DNA from: Bacteroidota bacterium
Lineage (GTDB): Bacteria; Bacteroidota; Bacteroidia; Bacteroidales; Lentimicrobiaceae
Assembly (NCBI GenBank): GCA_009773455.1
Contig: WSXU01000006.1
Span: 124,001-188,000, forward strand
Length of the DNA stretch: 64,000 nucleotides
Direction: 5' to 3'
Numbering within the stretch: position 1 is the stretch's first letter; the number at the start of each line of letters is the position of its first letter. Below, piece after piece: positions 9,478 through 18,341 of this stretch. The notes below the pieces were generated by a model, which worked only from the letters and a program-made list of their open reading frames with translations, was not told where the DNA came from and made no database searches. A program made the translations under genes and the position numbers.

Positions 9478-11760
9478 ATGAAATATTTCTTTATTGTTGT
9501 TGCATTTTTATTTTCCTTTCTGACAAAGGCCCAGGAAACAAGGGATTATTGCAGTTTTGTGAATCCATTTATCGGAACAGGGTCGGTTGATAGTCTGAGT
9601 TTGTCGGGCAGCAATTTCCCCGGAGCGGTTTATCCTTTTGGCCTGGTGCAGCTGAGTCCCGATACAGAGGACTCTCCGGAAGACCCCTGCAGTGGTTATG
9701 ATTTTGCCGATTCGGTCATCTTCGGGTTCAGCCATACACATTTGAGCGGAACAGGCGTTGCCGATCTGTTTGATTTTCTTTTTATGCCTTATGCCGGTGA
9801 TGTTCAATGGACTGCTGCTTCAGGTTCACGCGAAATCAACGGCTATGCATCCACATATTCGCATGACACTGAAAAGGCAAAGCCCGGGTATTATTCTGTG
9901 ATGCTGACAGATGACAACATCAGGGCTGAGATGACTGCGACGGAACACTGTGGTATGCACAGGTATTCGTTTAATAATAAGGGGCCTGTTAACCTGCTTA
10001 TTGACCTGAACCACTCCCTGGATAAGAAAAGACCTTACTGGAGCTGCAGGATTCTTGACGCCCAGGTCCGTGTAGTCGACAACCATACCATAGAGGGCTA
10101 CCGGCACATCACCGGCTGGGCAAATACACGGCTTGTCTATTTCCGGGCTGAATTTTCACATCCATTCTCTTCTCAGACCATCAAGGCAGGCCACAGAGAA
10201 TATAAGGATGCCCCGGTGGCCAACCATACCAACCTGAAAATGAATCTGGTGTTTGATAATAACAACAATGAACCACTGGCGATCAGGGTCGGACTATCAT
10301 CGGTAAGTTTTGAAGGGGCACGTAAGAATCTGGAGGCAGAAATCAGGGACTTTAATTTTGACCGGGTTGTGAGCATGGCCGATAAAGCATGGAACAAAGA
10401 ATTATCGGTCATCGACATTGCAGGTAGAGACAAACAAATGACCATATTTTATACTTCACTTTACCATTGTTTCATTCACCCTTCAAACATCGCCGATGTT
10501 GGTGGTGATTACATCAACATCAATGGTGAGAGAAGAAACGCACCTGACGGAAAGCATTACAGTACATTCTCCCTCTGGGATACCTACCGGGCTGCCCATC
10601 CCCTCTACACCATTATTCAGCCTGACAGGACTACAGGGTTTATCAATTCAATGCTGCGACAGTATAAAGATTATGGTTATCTGCCCGTGTGGCAGTTGTG
10701 GGGAAGGGAAACCAACTGCATGATCGGTAACCATGCCATTCCTGTGATTGTGGATGCATTCTTCAAAGGCATTCCGGGGATTGATTACGAGGCAGCTTAT
10801 GAAGCAGTCAAAGGATCCTCACTGAATCCTCATGACAACGCTCCTTATCAACTGCTTGACAAATACAAATATTTTCCGGAGGACCTTCAGTCGCAGTCGG
10901 TTTCGATCGGGCTGGAGATCGCTTTTAATGATTATTGTGTTGCTCGGATGGCAGGCAAACTGGGCAGAATGGAAGATGCTGATTTTTTTATGAACCGGGC
11001 CGGTTATTACAGGAACCTGTTCGATCCGGCCATCGGTTTTTTCAGAGGCCGCGACAGTAAGGGAAACTGGATTGAACCTTTTTCACCGGTCAGGTATGGT
11101 GGCAATGGAGGTTATCCTTTTACCGAAGGGAATGCCTGGCAATACCTCTGGTATGTTCCACAGGATGTTCCGGCTTTCGCTGAACTGCTGGGTGGAGATG
11201 AAAAATTCAGGCAGAAACTTGATGAATTCTTTACGCTGGCCGCCAGACCAGATGACGTCAACGGTAATGCTTCCGGTTTTATCGGACAATATGCCCATGG
11301 CAATGAGCCCAGCCATCACATCGCCTACCTATACAATTATACTGATCAGCCATGGAAAGCCCAGGAATATTGTCACCAGATACTGAACGAACTTTACAAC
11401 GACACTCCTTCGGGATATTCAGGCAATGAAGATTGTGGCCAGATGTCGGCATGGTATGTATTCAGTTCAATGGGTTTTTATCCGGTCAACCCGGCCAGCG
11501 GAGTCTATAGTTTCGGATCGCCGCAGCTAAAGAAAGCTTCCATTATCTTACCAAAAGGAAAGATTTTTGAGGTGATAACCCACGATGCCGGTGACCATCG
11601 ATGCTATATCCGTAAAATTCTGCTGAACGGCATTCCATACAGGAAAAACTATATCACTCACAAGGATATAATGAATGGTGGCCGCATTGAGTTTTTTATG
11701 GATTCCCGGCCCGTCAGGAATGCGTCCGGTTATGAAAAGCCTCCGGCAATGGTATTTTAG
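9478..11760 (+). CDS. GH92 family alpha-mannosidase, exported
   Basis: A 760-residue glycoside hydrolase family 92 protein; the family comprises calcium-dependent exo-acting alpha-mannosidases (commonly alpha-1,2) that trim eukaryotic-type N-glycans or mannans. Signal peptide at residues 1-18 (ends TKAQE). Then come the family's opening VNPFIGTGS, FSHTHLSGTG, the central FSLWDTYRAAHPLYT, GNEPSHHIAYLYNY and the C-terminal block GNEDCGQMSAWYVFSSMGFY. The ATG at 9478 fits the signal peptide; the in-frame codon at 9451 would put nine extra residues before it. No SusC/SusD pair is adjacent, so this is not a complete polysaccharide locus. Its stop codon overlaps that of the convergent DUF5995 gene. 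Confidence 0.93.
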   Translation: MKYFFIVVAFLFSFLTKAQETRDYCSFVNPFIGTGSVDSLSLSGSNFPGAVYPFGLVQLSPDTEDSPEDPCSGYDFADSVIFGFSHTHLSGTGVADLFDFLFMPYAGDVQWTAASGSREINGYASTYSHDTEKAKPGYYSVMLTDDNIRAEMTATEHCGMHRYSFNNKGPVNLLIDLNHSLDKKRPYWSCRILDAQVRVVDNHTIEGYRHITGWANTRLVYFRAEFSHPFSSQTIKAGHREYKDAPVANHTNLKMNLVFDNNNNEPLAIRVGLSSVSFEGARKNLEAEIRDFNFDRVVSMADKAWNKELSVIDIAGRDKQMTIFYTSLYHCFIHPSNIADVGGDYININGERRNAPDGKHYSTFSLWDTYRAAHPLYTIIQPDRTTGFINSMLRQYKDYGYLPVWQLWGRETNCMIGNHAIPVIVDAFFKGIPGIDYEAAYEAVKGSSLNPHDNAPYQLLDKYKYFPEDLQSQSVSIGLEIAFNDYCVARMAGKLGRMEDADFFMNRAGYYRNLFDPAIGFFRGRDSKGNWIEPFSPVRYGGNGGYPFTEGNAWQYLWYVPQDVPAFAELLGGDEKFRQKLDEFFTLAARPDDVNGNASGFIGQYAHGNEPSHHIAYLYNYTDQPWKAQEYCHQILNELYNDTPSGYSGNEDCGQMSAWYVFSSMGFYPVNPASGVYSFGSPQLKKASIILPKGKIFEVITHDAGDHRCYIRKILLNGIPYRKNYITHKDIMNGGRIEFFMDSRPVRNASGYEKPPAMVF

Positions 11761-12512
11761 GATACTGATGCGATAGTACTGACAACCTTCCTGACATTTT
11801 TCAACTCAGCCAGCCTGATGACCGCTACCAGGTTTCTGACCATCACACTGTTCGGATATATCAAGCCAAGACCAAGTGCACTTATTTTTCTGTCGCGCTC
11901 TGCCAGCAGGCTTCCTTTGTTTTGTGCGGAATGAAATTCGCCTGCGCTTTTCCAGGCGCCATCACGGGCTTCGCTGATACTGAATTTCACAACCATGTCA
12001 TCTGAATGACCGGCAAACCGGTCGAGCAATCCGATCAGGGGCGATACTTTTCCGATACGCACCTGTACTTTATCCGACATTTCAGCAAGCAGGCGGTTGA
12101 TGATATTAAAGTCATTGTGCAGCACTGAAAGCGTTTTGTTCCGCATGGTTTCTGCCGCAGCTATGCCCAGGTCGAGGTTGATGTGGGCATTCATTCCCAG
12201 TAACAGGTGCTGAAGAACCAGCAGTGGTTTTTTTCCGGCTTCGAGCGTAACCCTCCAGGAACCGGTGATAGGTCTCTTACCCTTAAAATCAACATAGGCT
12301 GAAATATACCGGTTGGCAAACAACACGTCGAGCTGCTCCATCCGGTTTCCGTCATCAAACTCATCGTTCAGGATACCCTGTTTCACCCTGATCGTAACCA
12401 TTCGGTATAAGGCAGGGAAATAGGCAAGCGGGCTGTTCAGCATAGTTTCCCGGTCAATGATTTCCTGCAGAATGGTGATGACTTCATCGATGTTACTGGC
12501 CGGTTTGATCAT
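11757..12512 (-). CDS. DUF5995 family protein
   Basis: A 251-residue cytoplasmic protein with the family signature SPLAYFPALYRMVT and LLLGMNAHINLDLGIA. The histidine in NAHIN and the preceding acidic residues are conserved in the family, but no function is known. Its TAA stop (11757-11759 on the plus strand) interlocks with the TAG of the GH92 gene, a tail-to-tail overlap that leaves no room for a terminator between them. A small possible reading frame upstream (12493-12696) overlaps its start and is not considered real. Confidence 0.75.
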   Translation of the reverse strand: MIKPASNIDEVITILQEIIDRETMLNSPLAYFPALYRMVTIRVKQGILNDEFDDGNRMEQLDVLFANRYISAYVDFKGKRPITGSWRVTLEAGKKPLLVLQHLLLGMNAHINLDLGIAAAETMRNKTLSVLHNDFNIINRLLAEMSDKVQVRIGKVSPLIGLLDRFAGHSDDMVVKFSISEARDGAWKSAGEFHSAQNKGSLLAERDRKISALGLGLIYPNSVMVRNLVAVIRLAELKNVRKVVSTIASVS

Positions 12513-12780
12513 GGGTCTGGTTTTGTATGATACGGATACTAAGTTCGTTAATACGTTCTTTTAGTAAAATGGAATGCGGAAAGAATGGAAAGTAGAAATA
12601 TCGTTCTATTTCGATTACCGAATAATTAAGTGCGGTTCTTAAAACTCTTTCCCTGATGTCAGTCAGCCAGACTATACTGCATGAATCAAGAATCATCCTT
12701 CATCTGATTTCAAATCCGGGTCGTGAAACATCAGATATTAGAAATTAGACATTAGAAATTACTTTTCTTCTTCAACCTTC

Positions 12781-12788
12781 TATCTTTG
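12781..12788 (+). promoter_or_regulatory. Bacteroidota -7 promoter box (TATCTTTG)
   Basis: Exact match to TAnnTTTG, followed by CC. The box covers the TTG at 12786 that would be the more upstream start of the membrane protein behind it, and so decides in favour of the ATG at 12819. A -33 element is not obvious. Confidence 0.6.
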
Positions 12789-12818
12789 CCACAAAATCAT
12801 TCGTCATCTTTTCCTTTT

Positions 12819-13508
12819 ATGAAACGTTCCGACCTTCTCTTTGTTTGCTGTATAGCCCTGTTCTTCCTTCCTTTTTTTGTTTCTGACGATCTCTACAATG
12901 CTTACAATACTTTCAACAGGGAACATGGCATGGTGATGAGTTTTATCAAGTTTGCCATTCTTGCTACGCTTGGCGAAGTGATCGGTCTGAGAATCCGCAC
13001 CGGCAGCTATAATGCCCCCGGATTCGGTATCCTGCCCCGGGCGGTAGTCTGGGGATTTCTGGGACTTACCATCAAGCTGGCTTTTGTCATCTTCACTTCC
13101 GGTACGATTTCATTCCTAACCTACATGGGGCTTGAAAATGCTAAGCCGGCCTTCGAGGGCGGATTCAGTGGGGAAAAACTCTTTATTGCCTTTTGCATCA
13201 GTGTATTTATGAATTCTATCTATGCTCCGGTGATGATGACCCTGCACAAGATTACCGATACGCACATTCTCCAAACCGGTGGCACACTGAAAGGTCTGTT
13301 TACCCCCATCAATTTCAGCGGAATTTTCAGAAACCTCAACTGGGAAGTTCAGTGGAACTTCGTGTTCAAAAAAACAATTCCGTTTTTCTGGTTCCCGGCG
13401 CATACCATCACCTTCCTGTTACCTCCTGATTTTCAGGTACTTTTTGCCGCTGTTCTTGGTATTGCCCTGGGACTGATCCTGGCCATAGCCTCCGGCAAAG
13501 GGAAGTAA
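12819..13508 (+). CDS. Integral membrane protein, Mpv17/PMP22-like
   Basis: A 229-residue protein with about five membrane segments. The C-terminal part, NWEVQWNFVFKKTIPFFWFP, resembles the Mpv17/PMP22 type of membrane protein found in some Bacteroidota genomes, but the resemblance is partial. The start is set at 12819 because the alternative TTG at 12786 lies inside the -7 promoter box. Function unknown; Mpv17 proteins in eukaryotes are organelle channels of unclear cargo. Single gene. Confidence 0.55.
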   Translation: MKRSDLLFVCCIALFFLPFFVSDDLYNAYNTFNREHGMVMSFIKFAILATLGEVIGLRIRTGSYNAPGFGILPRAVVWGFLGLTIKLAFVIFTSGTISFLTYMGLENAKPAFEGGFSGEKLFIAFCISVFMNSIYAPVMMTLHKITDTHILQTGGTLKGLFTPINFSGIFRNLNWEVQWNFVFKKTIPFFWFPAHTITFLLPPDFQVLFAAVLGIALGLILAIASGKGK

Positions 13509-13861
13509 AAACACTGTCAATCAGTATTCGGGTAACTTTTTTTCAACGTAAAAAAGAAATTTCCGGATTTTGTCGTTTCCACTTCCGTAAAGACGGAAAT
13601 GAGTAGTTTCAATGCATCCCCTGTGAACAGTTTAGCTGAAAAAAATCTGTCAAAGCTTTTTTTTCAGAACCCCTTGCCATGTGCATTCATTTCTATAACT
13701 TGCCCCCCATATCTGAACCCGTAAAATTATTTACACTAAGTCCAGATTAGCTTATAAAGCGCATATTTATAATCAGTTACAAAAGGCATATTTTGCTGAT
13801 GCCGGAATTATTTCCTGAATATTAAGTAAAACACCGTAACCAACCAACCATTATAGCAACA
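13509..13861. other. 353-base intergenic stretch upstream of the aminotransferase
   Basis: No gene seen. It holds a small hairpin (CTTCCG...CGGAAA near 13585-13605) and an A/T hairpin CTGAAAAAAA (13636-13645) with TTTTTTTTCAG (13657-13667), which could act as a weak terminator for the membrane protein gene. The promoter of the aminotransferase must lie in the A+T-rich 3' part but no exact TAnnTTTG box was found. Confidence 0.4.
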
Positions 13862-15193
13862 ATGAAACAAGAATTCAGGAAAGAAACCCCCATCGATTAC
13901 GGGGTTGTTGAGGCCCGCATCAAGGATATGAATGTGCCCAGCATCGGTCAGGCAAGCATCAGGGAGATAAAAAGGCTGATTGATAACATAGAGCAGGATA
14001 CCGGCAAGAAATACATTCGCATGGAGATGGGTATTCCAGGCATGAAACCCTCATCCATTGGGACCGAAGCAGAAATAGAAGCCCTGAGAAACGGTGTAGC
14101 GGCCATCTATCCTGATATAGACGGTACACCTGAGCTAAAAAAGGAGATTTCGCGTTTCGTGAAAAACTTCATGGATATCGATGTAAAGCCCGATGCGTGT
14201 ATTCCCACGGTTGGTTCAATGCAGGGGAGCTTCGCCGCATTTCTTACCCTGGCCAGGATGGATCCCAAAAGGGATACCACCCTGTTTATTGATCCCGGCT
14301 TTCCGGTTCACAAGCAGCAACACCGCGTCCTTGGTCAGAAATTTGAAAGCTTCGATGTTTACGAATACCGTGGCGATAAACTGCGCGATAAACTGGAATC
14401 TTATTTCATAAAGGGAAACATTCATTCGGTTCTATATTCAAACCCGAACAACCCTTCCTGGATCTGCTTCACGGATCAGGAGTTGAGAACCATCGGTGAA
14501 CTGGCCAATAAGTACGATGTGGTGATCTGTGAAGATCTGGCTTATTTCGGCATGGATTTCCGCAAGGACTATTCAAAACCGGGTGTTCCTCCCTATCAGC
14601 CAACAGTAGCCAGATACACCGATAACTATATCCTTTTTATTTCGAGCTCCAAGGCTTTCAGCTATGCCGGTCAGCGCATCGGAATGATGGTGATTTCGAA
14701 CGATCTGTTTATCAGGAAAGCGCCCGGATTGATGAATTATTACAATTGCAATGTGTTTGGCCGGGCAATGATTTTCGGCACAGTGTATGCCCTGAGTTCG
14801 GGCACGGCCCATTCGGCCCAGTATGCCCTCGCTGCCATGCTTAAAGCAGCCAACGATGGCCGTTTCAACTTTGTTGAAGAGGTCAGGGTTTATGGTGAAA
14901 AGGCAAAGGTTATGAAGCGGCTTTTCCTTGAGAACGGCTTTCACATCGTTTACGATACCGATGTTGATGAGCCGGTTGCCGATGGATTCTATTTTACCAT
15001 TGCCTATCCGGGTTTTACCGGAGAGCAGCTGATCGAGGAGCTTTTTTATTACGGCATCAGTGCGATTTCACTGTCCATTACCGGAAGTGAACGATTGGAG
15101 GGACTAAGGGCATGTGTTTCTTTGGTCCAGCCCTCACAGTTCCCTGAACTTGAAGAGCGGCTGAAAGTGTTCAAAAAGCATCACACCGTTTAA
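13862..15193 (+). CDS. PLP-dependent aminotransferase, class I/II
   Basis: A 443-residue fold-type I aminotransferase. Lys264 in FISSSKAFSYAGQRIG is the expected Schiff-base lysine. SNPNNPSWICFTDQEL is the conserved Asn-Pro segment and VICEDLAYFGMD carries the Asp that pairs with the pyridine nitrogen. It would transfer an amino group to a 2-oxoacid, giving the oxoacid used by the ferredoxin oxidoreductase encoded directly downstream (172 bases away, same strand). That proximity suggests a role in branched-chain or aromatic amino acid fermentation, but substrate specificity is not visible. Confidence 0.85.
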   Translation: MKQEFRKETPIDYGVVEARIKDMNVPSIGQASIREIKRLIDNIEQDTGKKYIRMEMGIPGMKPSSIGTEAEIEALRNGVAAIYPDIDGTPELKKEISRFVKNFMDIDVKPDACIPTVGSMQGSFAAFLTLARMDPKRDTTLFIDPGFPVHKQQHRVLGQKFESFDVYEYRGDKLRDKLESYFIKGNIHSVLYSNPNNPSWICFTDQELRTIGELANKYDVVICEDLAYFGMDFRKDYSKPGVPPYQPTVARYTDNYILFISSSKAFSYAGQRIGMMVISNDLFIRKAPGLMNYYNCNVFGRAMIFGTVYALSSGTAHSAQYALAAMLKAANDGRFNFVEEVRVYGEKAKVMKRLFLENGFHIVYDTDVDEPVADGFYFTIAYPGFTGEQLIEELFYYGISAISLSITGSERLEGLRACVSLVQPSQFPELEERLKVFKKHHTV

Positions 15194-15319
15194 ATCACTA
15201 AACTGCAGGAGGATACAGATAAATTTCAAGGTATTGTCCATCAGTTTAAAATCGATATAAATAATGGTTTGGTGATCAATTTGCAAACGTTTGCGGAGTA
15301 AGGGATGATAAAAATATCC

Positions 15320-15327
15320 TAATTTCG
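15320..15327 (+). promoter_or_regulatory. -7-like promoter box (TAATTTCG)
   Basis: One mismatch (C for T) to TAnnTTTG, 38 bases before the ferredoxin ATG at 15366. It also overlaps the GTG at 15327 that would be a longer start, which argues for the ATG. Confidence 0.4.
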
Positions 15328-15365
15328 TGGCATCAAAAACAGTACAAAATTTAACTCAGAATATC

Positions 15366-15590
15366 ATGGCAAAAGTCGTAGGTGACATTGTGATTGACAT
15401 CGAGAAATGCAAGGGATGTTCGGTATGTATTCCGGCCTGCCCCCAGGATGTGATTGCGCTGTCGAAAAATGTAAACGGCAAAGGTTATAATTATGCCGAA
15501 TCAATCAACGATGAGTGCACTGGTTGTACCAACTGCGCCATTGTATGTCCTGATGGTGTGATCACTGTATACAGGAAAAAAGTTGAGTAA
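15366..15590 (+). CDS. 2-oxoacid:ferredoxin oxidoreductase delta subunit (2[4Fe-4S] ferredoxin)
   Basis: A 74-residue ferredoxin-like subunit with two CxxCxxCxxxCP cluster motifs: CKGCSVCIPACP near the N-terminus and CTGCTNCAIVCP near the C-terminus, binding two [4Fe-4S] clusters. It carries electrons from the TPP-containing beta subunit to free ferredoxin. The ATG at 15366 is preferred over a GTG at 15327 because the longer form would begin inside a promoter-like box. First gene of a four-gene cluster; the alpha subunit starts 22 bases later. Confidence 0.9.
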   Translation: MAKVVGDIVIDIEKCKGCSVCIPACPQDVIALSKNVNGKGYNYAESINDECTGCTNCAIVCPDGVITVYRKKVE

Positions 15591-15612
15591 GAAAATAATT
15601 TACTGAAAGTTT

Positions 15613-16695
15613 ATGAAAGAACTCAGATTAATGAAAGGCAATGAGGCCTTTGCCGAAGCTGCCATACGTGCAGGTGCCGATGGTTACTTCGGTTATCCGA
15701 TCACACCGCAGTCGGAAGTCATGGAATACCTGATGGCCGAAAAGCCGCACGAACGTACCGGCATGGTTGTTCTTCAGGCTGAAAGTGAAGTTGCTGCCAT
15801 CAACATGGTTTATGGTGGTGCCTCCTGCGGCAAACGCGTGCTTACTTCATCCTCAAGTCCCGGTATAAGCCTGAAACAGGAAGGTATCTCATATATAGCA
15901 GGCGCTGAACTGCCCTGCGTTATCCTGAATGTTGTTCGCGGAGGTCCCGGCCTTGGAACCATTCAACCCTCACAATCCGACTATTTCCAATCGACCAAGG
16001 GTGGCGGTCACGGTGATTATAAATTACTGGTCCTTGCTCCATCATCGGTTCAGGAAATGGCTGATTTTGCAGGACTGGGTTTCGAACTTGCCTTCAAATA
16101 CCGCAATCCCGTTCTGATTCTTTCCGACGGCGCCATCGGACAAATGATGGAAAAAGTTGAACTCGACGAACAAAAACCACGCTGGACCGAGGAGGAAATT
16201 ATAAAGAACACCCCCTGGGCCACCACAGGTAAAACCAAAAACCGCGAACGCAACATCATTACTTCTCTTGACCTGGATTCAGGCAAGCAGGAGTTGCACA
16301 ACATCTCGCTGCAAGCCAAATACAGGGAGATGGAAAAGAATGAAACCCGTTACGAAGCCATCAGCTGCGAAGATGCCGAATACCTGATCGTAGCCTATGG
16401 TACCAGCGCCCGTCTGAGCCAGAAAGCCGTTGACCTGCTCAGGGCGGAAGGCTATAAGGTTGGCCTCCTGAGGCCCATTACCCTGTTCCCCTTCCCTACC
16501 GCCATTATTGCTAAACTTGCCGATCAGGTAAAGGGCATTCTGACCGTGGAAATGAGTGCAGGACAGATGATAGAAGACGTGCGTCTCGCGGTGGGCTGCA
16601 GGGTTAAAGTTGAGCACTTTGGCAGGATGGGAGGAATCATACCTTCACCAACTGAAGTTGTGGATGCAACGCATAAAAAAATAATCGGAGGATAA
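15613..16695 (+). CDS. vorB: 2-oxoacid:ferredoxin oxidoreductase alpha subunit (VorB-type)
   Basis: A 360-residue alpha subunit (pyrimidine-binding domain of TPP enzymes, then the transketolase C-terminal-like domain). The start MKGNEAFAEAAIRAGADGYF, the GYPITPQSE motif and RGGPGLGTIQPSQSDYFQ are characteristic of the VorB/KorA group. With the beta, gamma and delta subunits it catalyses CoA-dependent oxidative decarboxylation of a 2-oxoacid and reduces ferredoxin. The order delta-alpha-beta-gamma fits the branched-chain (Vor) or 2-oxoglutarate (Kor) type; the two cannot be separated with certainty by eye. The beta gene starts 5 bases after the stop. Confidence 0.88.
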   Translation: MKELRLMKGNEAFAEAAIRAGADGYFGYPITPQSEVMEYLMAEKPHERTGMVVLQAESEVAAINMVYGGASCGKRVLTSSSSPGISLKQEGISYIAGAELPCVILNVVRGGPGLGTIQPSQSDYFQSTKGGGHGDYKLLVLAPSSVQEMADFAGLGFELAFKYRNPVLILSDGAIGQMMEKVELDEQKPRWTEEEIIKNTPWATTGKTKNRERNIITSLDLDSGKQELHNISLQAKYREMEKNETRYEAISCEDAEYLIVAYGTSARLSQKAVDLLRAEGYKVGLLRPITLFPFPTAIIAKLADQVKGILTVEMSAGQMIEDVRLAVGCRVKVEHFGRMGGIIPSPTEVVDATHKKIIGG

Positions 16696-16700
16696 TTGTC

Positions 16701-17474
16701 ATGGCCAATATAACCAAAGAAGAAATCCGGAAACCTGAGAACCTGGTTTATAAGAAAACAGACCTGCTTACCGACAAGGCGCTGAGCTATTGCCCGGGAT
16801 GCGGACATGGTACTGCCCACCGGATCGTGATGGAAGTACTCGAAGAAATGGACATACAGGATAAAACCATCGGCATTGCCCCGGTAGGTTGTTCGGTACT
16901 GGCCTATGACTTTATGAACATCGACATGCAGCAGGCTGCACACGGGCGTGCCCCGGCACTGGCAACCGCTGTCAAAAGGCTGCATCCCGATAAGTTTGTG
17001 TTTACCTATCAGGGCGACGGTGACCTGGCAGCCATCGGTACGGCCGAAACCATTCATGCCTGCAACCGTGGCGAAAATATTGTGATCATCTTCATTAACA
17101 ATGGTATTTACGGGATGACCGGAGGTCAGATGGCCCCCACCACCCTTCCGGGGATGAAATCGTCAACTTCACCTTACGGACGCGATGTCCAGACCATGGG
17201 AAACCCGCTCAGGATAACTGAACTGATTGCCCAGCTCCCGGGAACCATTTTCGTTACCAGGCAGGCTGTCCATACCCCTGCTCACGTGCGTAAAGCCAAG
17301 AAGGCAGTCCGCAAGGCATTTGAAAATCAGAAATTAAACAAGGGACTTTCCTTTGTAGAGATTGTTTCAAACTGTAATTCGGGCTGGAAAATGACCCCTT
17401 TGAAATCAAACGAATGGATGGTGGACAATATGTTCCCATACTATCCGCTTGGGGATATTAAGGTCAATGAATAA
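16701..17474 (+). CDS. 2-oxoacid:ferredoxin oxidoreductase beta subunit (TPP-binding)
   Basis: A 257-residue beta subunit. CPGCGHGTAHR near residue 30 is the N-terminal signature, GDGDLAAIGTAE starts the TPP/Mg-binding motif, and IFINNGIYGMTGGQ closes it. It binds thiamine diphosphate and forms the active site together with the alpha subunit. The stop at 17472-17474 is followed immediately by a low-complexity spacer, after which the gamma gene begins 187 bases later; the cluster is therefore less tightly packed here than between its other genes. Confidence 0.9.
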   Translation: MANITKEEIRKPENLVYKKTDLLTDKALSYCPGCGHGTAHRIVMEVLEEMDIQDKTIGIAPVGCSVLAYDFMNIDMQQAAHGRAPALATAVKRLHPDKFVFTYQGDGDLAAIGTAETIHACNRGENIVIIFINNGIYGMTGGQMAPTTLPGMKSSTSPYGRDVQTMGNPLRITELIAQLPGTIFVTRQAVHTPAHVRKAKKAVRKAFENQKLNKGLSFVEIVSNCNSGWKMTPLKSNEWMVDNMFPYYPLGDIKVNE

Positions 17475-17552
17475 GCTCAAAGTTCAAAGTAAAAAGTTCA
17501 AAGTAAAAAGTAAAAAGCCTGCCTGCGGCAGGCAGGTAAAAAGTAAAAAGTA
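17475..17552. repeat. Low-complexity aaagttcaaag spacer with GCCTGCC palindrome, inside the vor cluster
   Basis: Runs of 'caaagttcaaagtaaaaag' surround a perfect hairpin CCTGCCTGC/GCAGGCAGG (about 17519-17537). The same arrangement follows the E1 gene at 49505-49575. It separates the beta and gamma genes and could form a processing or attenuating structure in the transcript. Confidence 0.6.
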
Positions 17553-17661
17553 ATTATACCTGCTTTTGGGATCTTGTGGGAGAATTCTGAATTCAGGACT
17601 TGATTATTTGAATTTTTAGGATTAACAAACAGCTGCAAATAAATAATAAACAGTCAAAGCA

Positions 17662-18216
17662 ATGACAGAAGAAATCATCATAGCAGGATTTGGCGGACAA
17701 GGGGTCCTTTCAATGGGCAAGATCCTGGCGTATTCAGGTGTAATGGAGAACAAGGAAGTCAGCTGGATGCCTTCCTATGGCCCGGAAATGCGCGGCGGAA
17801 CAGCCAATGTGATCGTTATTATCAGCGACGAGCGGATCAGTTCACCGATTGTCAACTATTTCGATACAGCCATCATCCTCAATCAGCAGTCGATGGACAA
17901 ATTCGAAAAAACCGTAAAACCGGGCGGCCTGTTAATTTATGACCCGAACGGGATTACCCGTCATCCGGAACGTAAAGACATCAACATCTACACCATCGAG
18001 GCTGCCGATGAGGCTTCCAAGGTCGGGCTATCAAAGGTGTTCAATATGGTGGTTCTTGGTGGCTATCTTAAACTGAAACCCATCGTACAACCAGAGTATA
18101 TTCACAAAGGACTAGAAAAATCGCTGCCTAAACGTCACCATGGACTGATTCCGGAGAATGAAAAAGCCATTGCCAAAGGCAAGGAAATTATAAAAGAGAA
18201 ATATTTATTGAATTAG
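17662..18216 (+). CDS. 2-oxoacid:ferredoxin oxidoreductase gamma subunit
   Basis: A 184-residue gamma subunit with the GFGGQGVLSMGKILA N-terminus and the WMPSYGPEMRGGTANV motif that define the family; the gamma domain contributes to CoA binding. It is the last gene of the cluster and ends 33 bases before a perfect hairpin terminator. Because a 187-base repeat-containing gap separates it from the beta gene, it might be transcribed partly on its own, although no exact promoter box was seen in the gap. Confidence 0.9.
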   Translation: MTEEIIIAGFGGQGVLSMGKILAYSGVMENKEVSWMPSYGPEMRGGTANVIVIISDERISSPIVNYFDTAIILNQQSMDKFEKTVKPGGLLIYDPNGITRHPERKDINIYTIEAADEASKVGLSKVFNMVVLGGYLKLKPIVQPEYIHKGLEKSLPKRHHGLIPENEKAIAKGKEIIKEKYLLN

Positions 18217-18248
18217 ATCGCGATTACGCTTACACACACCAACCAACC

Positions 18249-18280
18249 AAAACCTCCGGATGCTTCCGGAGGTTTTCTGA
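18249..18280 (+). terminator. Terminator of the 2-oxoacid oxidoreductase operon
   Basis: AAAACCTCCGGA (18249-18260) and TCCGGAGGTTTT (18265-18276) form a perfect 12-base-pair stem with a TGCT loop; the flanking A and T runs make it able to work in both directions. Confidence 0.9.
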
Positions 18281-18341
18281 TCATATCCTATACCCGTTTA
18301 TTTATTCATTTATTCATTCACATCATTCATCTATCCTGGCA

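Noticed and set aside
12493-12696. 67-codon minus-strand frame (ILDSCSIVWLTDIRERV...) upstream of the DUF5995 gene.
   Set aside because: It overlaps the DUF5995 start in another frame, has no family features and no promoter; likely chance.
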